From: an uncultured Bacilli bacterium | GTDB taxonomy: Bacteria > Bacillota_I > Bacilli_A > RFN20 > CAG-449 | DNA length: 64,000 nucleotides | Direction: 5' to 3' | Assembly (NCBI GenBank): GCA_947588815.1 | Contig: CANQAG010000006.1 | Span: forward strand, 28,083 to 92,082 | Part shown: one piece after another, positions 30,677 through 39,485 of the stretch | Layout of the letters: the number at the start of each line of letters is the position of its first letter | How positions within the stretch are numbered: position 1 is the first letter of the stretch | The notes under the pieces: generated by a model | Databases searched by the model: none | Told to the model about the DNA's origin: nothing | The model's input: only the letters and a program-made list of their open reading frames with translations | Translations under genes and position numbers: made by a program

Positions 30677-31499
30677 CTAGAAATAATCGTTAAACCAGTT
30701 GTATAATAATCCTTTACCAGCTGTTCCAAGTAATAATGCTATTCCACCAAATGATAATGCTTTTATCAAAGCTTTCTCTGCTTGACTAATAACCATTTTA
30801 TTCCATTGTTTAACTAAATTTTGACCTGATAGTCTTAAAGCATTTGCTGCAATACCAGCAGTTCTATATCCGCCAGTTACGACTTTTGTTAACACTTCAT
30901 CATACAGTCCCGCAGCTCTAATAAATTTTGCAGTTTGTTTTGCACCATTTAAATAGTTAGCATTTAATGCGCCTGCTCCTCCAATTAAGCCAACTAATGC
31001 TCCTAACCCCGTTGATAATCCAATATCTAGCCATGTTGATCCTTTAGAGAAATCACTTCCATTTATTAAATGTCCACCGACTGCACCTACAAATCCTAAA
31101 CCTGCATTTGCAACAACTATTGCACCTAATCCTAAAGGTGACATGGATAGTAAACCACTAGTTCCTCCTAAAATTGTATCTAAAGCAAGTTGCCCCCAAT
31201 TAAAATCTTTCCAACTACATCCATTTGCTAAATATTGTCCTGCAACATTGGAACATGCTCCAATTACAGCACCAACGATACCTCCTATAACCATTAATAA
31301 TCCAATAGAAATTGCAAAATGTCCACTAGGATCAGCATTCATCACTGGATTATCCCCACAATACATGTAAAGATTTAGTCCGTTAATCTGTGCCGTTGTT
31401 TCATCTAAGATTGAAATAATATCAGGTGAAATGAATCTTCCCGTCTTTGGATCATAATATCTACTATTTAGATAATATAGTCCTGTCTCAAATGATTTA
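30677..31499 (-). CDS. Orphan RHS core end and C-terminal tip (cassette A)
   Basis: Frame reads KSFETGLYYLNSRYYDPKTGRFISPDIISILDETTAQINGLNLYMYCGDNPVMNADPSGHFAISIG...; Met start at 31366. Confidence 0.75.
31409..31499. repeat. Second copy of 91-bp RHS-core direct repeat
   Basis: See 28405-28495. Confidence 0.9.
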
Positions 31500-31521
31500 T
31501 ATCGAGTATCCTCAACAAAGA

Positions 31522-31735
31522 TTAACCTATAAACTTATAGACAATCTTTATTTCTCTAAATTTTGTACCATTAATAACTTTCACATAACCTATTATTATA
31601 TGTGAAATTAAATTATTAATGATTTCAGGAGTTAATTCTTCAAAGTCAATATATTTTCTTGCTATTTGTTTAAACATTTCTATATTAGCTTCAGTCTTAT
31701 TCTCCTGAGTAATTTTTATTAAACAGAAAAATCAA
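31522..31735 (-). pseudogene. C-terminal remnant of a large serine recombinase (TnpX-like)
   Basis: CLIKITQENKTEANIEMFKQIARKYIDFEELTPEIINNLISHIIIGYVKVINGTKFREIKIVYKFIG*; resembles the KYTDIQELTPEIIREFVEKI...KRVQKIDIYFNFIG end of Firmicutes large serine recombinases. Confidence 0.6.
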
Positions 31736-31762
31736 TTATATTTTATTAATTTTTTTGCAAAA

Positions 31763-32026
31763 TCAATTATTTTTTTTGTGAAAATATTTATCATTTTTTT
31801 TTAATACTTTTTCACATCGTGGACATAATCCATCTTCATTTAATGGTAAAGGCTTAAAATATTTTTTTATAAAATACACTTCCAATGATCCATCTACAGT
31901 CGTGATTTTTTCAGGCATGTTTGGCTTATATCCTTTTTCATGACAACATATACATTCGTTAATCCATTTTTTAAATTTTGGAAAAGCATTTATATATTCT
32001 TCGCCTTCATTTCCGTTTCTTTTCAT
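31763..32026 (-). CDS. Small Cys-rich protein, candidate immunity protein of the full-length RHS
   Basis: MKRNGNEGEEYINAFPKFKKWINECICCHEKGYKPNMPEKIT...KPLPLNEDGLCPRCEKV; CxxC pairs; start codon overlaps RHS stop. Confidence 0.6.
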   Translation of the reverse strand: MKRNGNEGEEYINAFPKFKKWINECICCHEKGYKPNMPEKITTVDGSLEVYFIKKYFKPLPLNEDGLCPRCEKVLKKNDKYFHKKNN

Positions 32027-35000
32027 TACAACTTCCCCCATTTCTCTAAAATTTCTTTTAATAAATTAATTAACTTTTTTAAATTATCGTGAGTACTATA
32101 AGGATATTTATCAATTTCTTTATGCAATCTTTGCCATAAATCCCTATTCTTAATATCTAATTGTCTCATTGCCTCTGCCCATTGCTTGTTTTGGTATTTG
32201 TTATTTGGCAAGCCGCCTTTGAAAAACATATAAGTGACACCAAATATTCCTGCAACATCTAATATTTGCGCACCAGTTATAGTTAAAGTCATAGATCCAG
32301 TAGTTGCAAGCATCATTGTTCCTGTTGATGTTTGTGCCAAAGCAAAGCCAGTTGGAATTGTTGCTGAAAAACTCATTCCAGCAAAAGCTCCTACTCCTGC
32401 ACCGATTATTCCACCTACCACTGTAGCACCTAAATAGTCATACCATTCTACACTACCATTAAATATTTTTCCATCATCTTTATAATCTATATATGCAGCC
32501 ACTCCAAAACCAATGGCAGCTCCAATTATAGCTCCAATGATTAATGCAGTAATGGCAAAATGTCCACTAGGATCTACGTACATCACTGGATTATTATAAC
32601 AATAACAATATAAATTTAAGCCATTAATAGATTCTGGGTCTAAATATTCAATTGAATCAGGTGTTAACCATCTACATAGTTCTGGTGAATAATATCTAGA
32701 GTTGCAATAGAAGAGTCCTGTTTCCTCATCATAATAGTATCCACGATATCTAAATGGGTTAAGAGTTGCAATTCCATCTACATCATTAGTAATTATGTGA
32801 TTACCATAAGCATCATATGCATATCCCCCTACTTCATTTCCTTCATCATCGTATATAGCAATAATATCACCTTGTATATTTCTTAAGTAGATATATTCTT
32901 TGCTATTACTACCATCATTATAATTGAAACCAATCAATTTGTTAAGAGCATATTTGTATGTCAATATCCCATTTTTGGTAATTGCCCTTAGTATTCTTGT
33001 TCCATCGACGATGAATGAAGTTTCAACATCATTAACAATCTTATTTCTTCTTATACCATTTGCATCATAAAAATAATAAGCCTCCACTTCTTCACTCATG
33101 AAACTTAATAAATTTCCATTACTTTCCCATTCTAACAAATTATCCATATAAGTAATTGGACGTCCCATTTTATCATATTCAAACTGTTTGCCATTAAAGA
33201 ATAGTAATTGGTCATTCCATCCATCACATTCATAAGTATATTCATCTACTTTTGGTGAATACAATTTATCTTCTAGAGTATATTCATAAGTTTTCTTTAA
33301 AAGAATATTTCCTGCACTATCGTACTTATAGGTAATGGTCTTATTTAATTTTGGATTATCCTCTCTTACAAGACGATTTAATTTATCGTATTGATATCTT
33401 GTTAAACTATCATCAGCATCGATTTCAATGATATTACCACTTTCATCATAATTATATTTGCTTGTCTCAGTCATATAAATTTTAATAGGTATTAGTTTGT
33501 TCTCTTCAGATATAGACTCTTTTCTTACAATGACTTTGGTTCGATCCTCAGCAACTAAATCCAAACTATTTTCATCTTGTTGCAAATAACTATATTCGTG
33601 GCACAACTCTATTTTTTGTGAAGAATAGCTACTACTTTTATCTATTTCAATATTTTGATGCTTTACTCTATTTAGAACATCATAATCATAATTAATTGTA
33701 AATAGTCCATTAATATCTAATGTCGTTATTCTATTATCTTCATCATATTGATACTCAGTTTGTAAAACATCACCATCTTGGAGGCTGATTTCTTCTTTAC
33801 TTAAACGATTCTTACTATCATACATAAATGCGCGGTAGAAATGTACATCATCATTTATAGTCTTGGTAAAATCTGTAACATTATTATAATCATCATATGA
33901 TGTTTCTAAAACTTCTGTAAAAGTATCTTGAGAATCACGATTTGTCTTATTTGAGATAACTTTTACTAAATTTTCGCAATCATATTCATAAACACTATCA
34001 CCATAATATTGTGCACTATCAAAAGATGTTCTTCGTACCTTTCCCTTTTCATCAATTATTAAATCGACATAGTAACCATCCGAAGTAGTTGCCGTTGTTA
34101 ACTTTCCATGATAAATTCCTAATTCTTCATTCTTATAATTGTCATTATAAGTATTCCACACAAAATCATTGCCATTTAACTTAATATCAGTTTTTCTACC
34201 TCTCCCATCACAAGTATAATCTACTTTCATTCCATGATGTGATAAGGAAGTTAATAGTCCATAATTATAAGTAAACACAGTTGAGTTATTTACACCTGCA
34301 GAACTCGAAGAAATACTCAATAAATTCCCTGTGTTAAAGTCATAGGTATAACATGTAGTTTCTCCATTTACTCCTTTAATTTTACTTTGAATATTTGTGT
34401 TTGGTAAATAAGTTACTTCTTCGGTAGGATAATTACCTTTTTGATCTTTTATTGATCCTTTTGATGATAATAATCTCCCATTTTCATCATACTCAATTTT
34501 TTCTACTTTCATCAAAGATGCATCTTTTTTGTTATAGATTCTCTTTTCGATACATCGTCCTTTATCATTATAGTAGTATTCTTCAACGTTTCCTTTACTA
34601 TCTTCTACATTAGTAAGTTGTCTATCACTATTGTAACTGTAAATTGTAACAACTTCATCTCCATAAATGTTAGTATTAGTAACTTTTAAAGGAATATCAT
34701 TTTCATTATAGTCTTCGTAAACTGTAGTATTAGTGCCATCTTGTTTTTTAATTAAATGATTTTCTTCATCATAAGTGTAAATTGTACCACTTTCAAGTTT
34801 AATTAACTCTGCTGATTTGAAGAAACTACCTTCTGACTCATCATAAGTATTACTTAAGGAAAATTGAATAGTAGTCGACAATTCTCTATCAATTACAATT
34901 GGTAAAATAACCGTTTGATTATAAACTTCTTGATAAACTAATTTAAACTCTTCTATTTTTGTATCATTTTCGTTGGAAGAGATAACATTCACTTTAATAT

Positions 35001-38000
35001 CGAATTTTGAGAGTGAAATATCTGCTTCATTCATTATTGATCCAAGAACAAGCTTTATAGCAAGAAGATTAGAAATTGGGAGATCATTCTTAAATGTTGT
35101 GCGATACTTCGACAAATCAAACTCTTTAGTAGCAGTCACACCTGACAATCCAAATTGTTCTAAAGTAGAAATGCTATTATCTGTTTTAAATTTTGCAGTA
35201 TGTTTTACCAAGCCTTTTTCATAATGCACAATCTCTTCGTATTCATTATCTTTAATATGTAGCAATCTTCCTAAATTATCAAATTGGTATGTAATTGTTT
35301 TTTTATAAAAACTATCATAAATAGTTGTAATATTATTAATACCAAAAGTATATTGCTCTTCACTAATAGTTTTTTGACTATCTAAAGCACTTATTTTTGA
35401 ATTCGAATCTATTTTTCCTTCTAGACATTTTTGACAAACAAACAATTGATTATCAGTGTTAAGGTCAAGTTCAATTGTCTCTAATAGGGGGCTAGTAAAT
35501 GATATAATATTGTTCTCATAAATAAATGAAGAAGTTTTACTATCGTTATATTTCACAGAGACTAAGCAATTATTATCATCGTATTCGAATTTTGTTTTTC
35601 TTCCACTACAATCGATAAGGGATTTTAATAGTCCAGATTCTTTATCATAATTAAATTTAACCGTTTCTACTCCAGAGGTTACATAAAGAAGTTTTCCTTT
35701 ATTTTCATCATCGAATCCATAATCAATATTAATTTCATTTTCAAATGATCCTAGAATTGAAATTAATCTTCCGTAACCATCAAATCCTAAAGCATTTCCA
35801 TCTTTATCAACAATAAAATCATTAGCTTTTCTCATTTGTTCTTCAATTAGTGAATCTTTTTTATTTTGCAAATCTTTTAGCTGTTGATTATAATTAGCAA
35901 GAGTATTTAGAATATTAAAATAATCAGCACTTTGGCTTTCAATTCTAGTAGATAACGTAGTAATAGACCCCTCTAAACTTAAATCTTGAATTTCTTTTGC
36001 CAACTCTCGAGTTTTTGCTAGTAGAAAAGAATTTATGCGATAAGTGTTATCTGTAAACCTTTGTAATCCACTATTAAAAGCTGACACCATCGTAGCCGGC
36101 AACTTTTGTGCGTTCTCATTATTTCCAGGATTATATTCGCTATTAACAATCCCAAAAGATTCTGCATATGCCTTTAAAGTAGAAAAATCCGTTGTTCCAT
36201 CAGCTTTTGCCATATATTCCAAATATCTATCACCACATCTGTTGAAAAAGATTTTTTTTGCGTTTTGAATATCTTCTGATAGCGTATCAAAAACTTTATT
36301 ATTTTGCATATATTGTTTCTGCTTTGCGTATAAATTTAAAGTATTTTCAATATTCTTTAAGGTTGCTAAGTTAGCATAAAATGAAATTGTTTTAGAAAGT
36401 TCTAAATTCTTAATGTATGATTCTACTTGTTTAATCTGTAAATTTAAATTAGTGATATCTTCATTTACATAAAGGTCTATTACCTCATCCTCTTCAGAAG
36501 ATTCTTCAAGAGAATAAATCACTATCGATTCATTTTGTACTGATTCATCTGCATTACCACCAAAACTAGAACACTTATAATTTACAGAATAAGTCCCATT
36601 GTTATTTAAAATGACATCATTTACAAATTCAATATCGATACTAACTGGTTGATTGGTAGGACCAACAAGATCACCAAAACTATTTCTCTTAACGCTTTTC
36701 GGTTCAACCCATACTTTAGCACCAGTATTCGGGTTATAATAGAAAAATGATAAATGATTTTGGTTACTATCAACATCTACTTCTAATGATCCGAAATTTT
36801 CATATTTTAAATAATATCTTTTCCTTTTTTTGTTTGATTTAAAAGAAGTTAAATTCATTCCAGAAATATAGGATAGTCCCTCATCGTTTTTAATTTCCAC
36901 ATTTACTTCTTGTATATCACCATCGTAATCCATAATTTTTAGTTTTTGGTCACTATCTAAAAATATATCTTCTCGATTAACAAATATTTTTTCTCCATTT
37001 ACTAAATAATACCAACGTTCATGTAACTTATGTGCAAAACCATCTCCATCAATATAAGTCACATCTTTGCTTCCCAAAACTTGATTAAAAGTGTCAGACT
37101 TAATTAAATACTGATGAAGATTTGTTTTCCATCCTTTGCCCATATAAGCTGGTGTAATTTCAAGTTTCTTGTCAGCGTAAACAGAAGAATCAAATACATG
37201 ATTAATTGTATATGATAATGTCTTAAGATCTATTTTAGCGTCTCTATGAACATGTCTAAAGTTTCCGTTTTTAAGATTTATAAAAGTTGTACCTGCTCTT
37301 CCTAATGAATAATAATTCTCAGGAATTTTTTGAATATCTTCTTCATCTAGATATTCAATATTAAGTTTTGGTCTATACTTTTCTTCTGCTAATAAGGTGC
37401 ATACATTTACGTAAAATGAATTATAATTAGTTCTTCCGGTGTATTTAAGTTCAATTTTCATTACATCTTCAGTGACAGAATTAAAACCATCAGTAATATC
37501 AATAAAATGTTCCCCCAAATAATCTTCCTTTTCAATTGTAAAAAGAGTTTTACCATCACAAATGGCGATAATTTTACTATTATCAGATATATTTTTATCT
37601 ACTTTTTTAACATAAAATTTTAAGAATATCTTAGATAAATTGCTAAAATTTTTGATAATTGTCGAGCGATTAATTCTAAAGTTAATGATACTAAAAAATA
37701 ATCCACCTACATTTTGATAACCAACAAGATTTAGTTTTCTATTGTCACTATATAAAGTTCCAGTCATTTCAAAAACATCTGAAACTACCTCAATAGTCGG
37801 ATCAATAATAACCGGTAAAACTCTTTTATCATCATTAATCCAAGAAGCATCTGCTATTAAGGTTAGGTTTAGTACTTCTCCATCTTGTTCAATATCATAG
37901 AAACAATCAAATGATGTCTTTTCACTACTATCTTTCATATATGGGCTTAAAATTCTATAGATTATCTTGTCGTTATCACAAAGTTCAATACATTTTGTTT

Positions 38001-38553
38001 CTTCGTTATATCGTGGTGTTAAACTTCCGATATTTAAACTAAAGTCATAACTATATTCATCTTGTTTTTCTCTTACGATAATATTTTCTTTGATTCCATG
38101 AGAATGTACTTCATAGTTTAAATCTAATCCTTTTTCAAAGTTTTCAAAACTAATGGATGACTTCTCTTTCTTACTAGAAATTACTTTTCCTCTTACTTTA
38201 GAGATCTTTCCAATTTTTGATTTCTTTCCCAAAAAGTTTAAAGATACTTCATGATTATCTTTGCTTAATTTTACAAGTTCTTTTTCATCTAGTGATTTAG
38301 CAAAATAACTCGTGAATTTCCCTTTTGTTGTTTTGAATCCATTTTCATCTTCTTGTAATTCAAAATTACCATCTCCATTATCAATTCCGAAAGTAATTGT
38401 TTTTACTTTACCTTTAAGAGTAGAATTTGGTTTTTTAATTTTATTTTCTTTACTATTTGATGTTTCTTTTTGATTAGACACATGGGAAGCTTGCTTATTT
38501 ACTTTCATTTTTTCTTCTTTTAACTCTTCTTTCGATACAACTATTTTTTTCAT
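32026..38553 (-). CDS. Giant YD-repeat/RHS protein with C-terminal toxin-like tip
   Basis: 2175 aa; many YD repeats (YDENGRLLSS, YDYDVLNRVKHQ, YQYDKLNRLVRED), RHS core NPFRYRGYYYDEETGLFYCNSRYYSPELCRWLTPDSIEYLDPESINGLNLYCYCYNNPVMYVDPSGHFA, then variable tip ending GGLPNNKYQNKQWAEAMRQLDIKNRDLWQRLHKEIDKYPYSTHDNLKKLINLLKEILEKWGKL. Confidence 0.93.
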   Translation of the reverse strand: MKKIVVSKEELKEEKMKVNKQASHVSNQKETSNSKENKIKKPNSTLKGKVKTITFGIDNGDGNFELQEDENGFKTTKGKFTSYFAKSLDEKELVKLSKDNHEVSLNFLGKKSKIGKISKVRGKVISSKKEKSSISFENFEKGLDLNYEVHSHGIKENIIVREKQDEYSYDFSLNIGSLTPRYNEETKCIELCDNDKIIYRILSPYMKDSSEKTSFDCFYDIEQDGEVLNLTLIADASWINDDKRVLPVIIDPTIEVVSDVFEMTGTLYSDNRKLNLVGYQNVGGLFFSIINFRINRSTIIKNFSNLSKIFLKFYVKKVDKNISDNSKIIAICDGKTLFTIEKEDYLGEHFIDITDGFNSVTEDVMKIELKYTGRTNYNSFYVNVCTLLAEEKYRPKLNIEYLDEEDIQKIPENYYSLGRAGTTFINLKNGNFRHVHRDAKIDLKTLSYTINHVFDSSVYADKKLEITPAYMGKGWKTNLHQYLIKSDTFNQVLGSKDVTYIDGDGFAHKLHERWYYLVNGEKIFVNREDIFLDSDQKLKIMDYDGDIQEVNVEIKNDEGLSYISGMNLTSFKSNKKRKRYYLKYENFGSLEVDVDSNQNHLSFFYYNPNTGAKVWVEPKSVKRNSFGDLVGPTNQPVSIDIEFVNDVILNNNGTYSVNYKCSSFGGNADESVQNESIVIYSLEESSEEDEVIDLYVNEDITNLNLQIKQVESYIKNLELSKTISFYANLATLKNIENTLNLYAKQKQYMQNNKVFDTLSEDIQNAKKIFFNRCGDRYLEYMAKADGTTDFSTLKAYAESFGIVNSEYNPGNNENAQKLPATMVSAFNSGLQRFTDNTYRINSFLLAKTRELAKEIQDLSLEGSITTLSTRIESQSADYFNILNTLANYNQQLKDLQNKKDSLIEEQMRKANDFIVDKDGNALGFDGYGRLISILGSFENEINIDYGFDDENKGKLLYVTSGVETVKFNYDKESGLLKSLIDCSGRKTKFEYDDNNCLVSVKYNDSKTSSFIYENNIISFTSPLLETIELDLNTDNQLFVCQKCLEGKIDSNSKISALDSQKTISEEQYTFGINNITTIYDSFYKKTITYQFDNLGRLLHIKDNEYEEIVHYEKGLVKHTAKFKTDNSISTLEQFGLSGVTATKEFDLSKYRTTFKNDLPISNLLAIKLVLGSIMNEADISLSKFDIKVNVISSNENDTKIEEFKLVYQEVYNQTVILPIVIDRELSTTIQFSLSNTYDESEGSFFKSAELIKLESGTIYTYDEENHLIKKQDGTNTTVYEDYNENDIPLKVTNTNIYGDEVVTIYSYNSDRQLTNVEDSKGNVEEYYYNDKGRCIEKRIYNKKDASLMKVEKIEYDENGRLLSSKGSIKDQKGNYPTEEVTYLPNTNIQSKIKGVNGETTCYTYDFNTGNLLSISSSSAGVNNSTVFTYNYGLLTSLSHHGMKVDYTCDGRGRKTDIKLNGNDFVWNTYNDNYKNEELGIYHGKLTTATTSDGYYVDLIIDEKGKVRRTSFDSAQYYGDSVYEYDCENLVKVISNKTNRDSQDTFTEVLETSYDDYNNVTDFTKTINDDVHFYRAFMYDSKNRLSKEEISLQDGDVLQTEYQYDEDNRITTLDINGLFTINYDYDVLNRVKHQNIEIDKSSSYSSQKIELCHEYSYLQQDENSLDLVAEDRTKVIVRKESISEENKLIPIKIYMTETSKYNYDESGNIIEIDADDSLTRYQYDKLNRLVREDNPKLNKTITYKYDSAGNILLKKTYEYTLEDKLYSPKVDEYTYECDGWNDQLLFFNGKQFEYDKMGRPITYMDNLLEWESNGNLLSFMSEEVEAYYFYDANGIRRNKIVNDVETSFIVDGTRILRAITKNGILTYKYALNKLIGFNYNDGSNSKEYIYLRNIQGDIIAIYDDEGNEVGGYAYDAYGNHIITNDVDGIATLNPFRYRGYYYDEETGLFYCNSRYYSPELCRWLTPDSIEYLDPESINGLNLYCYCYNNPVMYVDPSGHFAITALIIGAIIGAAIGFGVAAYIDYKDDGKIFNGSVEWYDYLGATVVGGIIGAGVGAFAGMSFSATIPTGFALAQTSTGTMMLATTGSMTLTITGAQILDVAGIFGVTYMFFKGGLPNNKYQNKQWAEAMRQLDIKNRDLWQRLHKEIDKYPYSTHDNLKKLINLLKEILEKWGKL

Positions 38554-39074
38554 TTTGTTTCCTCCTTATTGTTATTGCTTAATATCCATCTATTTTTCGA
38601 TTCACTAGTAATAACATGAGTTATTAATTCCTCTACCGGTTGATTTGGAACATGTGGCTCTTGTAGTTTTTGAATCGTTTCTTCACAATACTTAAGTTTC
38701 TCAAAAACATTCTTTTTCTTTTGATATTGCCTAATCATCGTATAGAAACCTTTAGCCAACGTTAAAGTTAAGGTCGCTCCACTAAATAAACCGGTCAATA
38801 ATGTTCCATCTAAAGTAATGGTGTGTTTCAGATAGAATTCATTTCCGAGATATAAAGCTGTATAGATTATTAAGGCTACTATTCTTCCTACCTTTGAAAG
38901 TATTTGATCCTTCTCCGTTGGATCCATTCCCTCCTTAATCACTTTTCTTTTTTTGAGAATCATTTTGATGATCCAAGTGATCAACATCGTTAAGATGCTA
39001 GATATGATGGTTACATATCCTAATTGGACAAAAAATTCATAATTCGTCAAACCTGAAAAATCCATAATAAACAC
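38550..39074 (-). CDS. Small multi-TM protein, holin-like by architecture
   Basis: TM segments at YVTIISSILTMLITWIIKMIL, VGRIVALIIYTALYLG and LLTGLFSGATLTLTLAKGFYTMI, with charged C-tail; stop overlaps RHS start by 4 bp. Confidence 0.55.
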   Translation of the reverse strand: MFIMDFSGLTNYEFFVQLGYVTIISSILTMLITWIIKMILKKRKVIKEGMDPTEKDQILSKVGRIVALIIYTALYLGNEFYLKHTITLDGTLLTGLFSGATLTLTLAKGFYTMIRQYQKKKNVFEKLKYCEETIQKLQEPHVPNQPVEELITHVITSESKNRWILSNNNKEETK

Positions 39075-39115
39075 TCCTTTATACCTCGATTATAATGTCG
39101 TTTTTTGTCAAAGAT

Positions 39116-39136
39116 GGATACCGATTTTCGGTATCC
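39116..39136. promoter_or_regulatory. Perfect 9-bp inverted repeat upstream of the RHS operon (candidate operator)
   Basis: GGATACCGA-TTT-TCGGTATCC, flanked symmetrically by TTGAC-N-TATAAT-like boxes. Confidence 0.55.
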
Positions 39137-39180
39137 CACTTGACTATTTTTTATGTTATAATTACGCGCGAGAAATTTTG

Positions 39181-39213
39181 AAAAAAAACGTCCAACTTGC
39201 TTAGTCGAACGTT
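39181..39213 (-). terminator. Intrinsic terminator of the sigma/protease operon
   Basis: AACGTTCGAC-taagcaa-GTTGGACGTT followed by T-run on the minus strand. Confidence 0.8.
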
Positions 39214-39218
39214 TAAGT

Positions 39219-39482
39219 TTATTGTCTTACTTTAATTCTTTCAGTTGCAATATCTATGTACTTATTAATTTTATGCATATGGACGTGCAATGCAGTATTA
39301 GAGATATTTAAAATTTCGCCAAGTTCTTTTAAAGAATATAATTGACAATCAATATAAATATAATAAAATTCTTTACTATAAATAGTGCTATGCACACTAT
39401 CATACAGAGAAAGTACTTCAAATAAATATGTCTTTAGATTTTTAGGGCAATCTCGGATATTAACATTTTTACCCTTAAGCAT
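39219..39482 (-). CDS. Small HTH/sigma region 4-like regulator
   Basis: YSLKELGEILNISNTALHVHMHKINKYI resembles a helix-turn-helix. Confidence 0.5.
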   Translation of the reverse strand: MLKGKNVNIRDCPKNLKTYLFEVLSLYDSVHSTIYSKEFYYIYIDCQLYSLKELGEILNISNTALHVHMHKINKYIDIATERIKVRQ

Positions 39483-39485
39483 TTA

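Noticed and set aside
32234-36268. Plus-strand ORFs inside the RHS gene (32234-32437, 34973-35224, 36044-36268)
   Set aside because: Antisense to a 2175-aa ORF with clear YD repeats; low-complexity translations and no SD seen. The same applies to the other short opposite-strand ORFs inside clear genes across the window.
39083-39165. Classical sigmaA promoters at the TTGACA/TATAAT-like boxes
   Set aside because: The box spacing is only 11 bp versus the usual 16-18, so I report the symmetry but not standard promoters.
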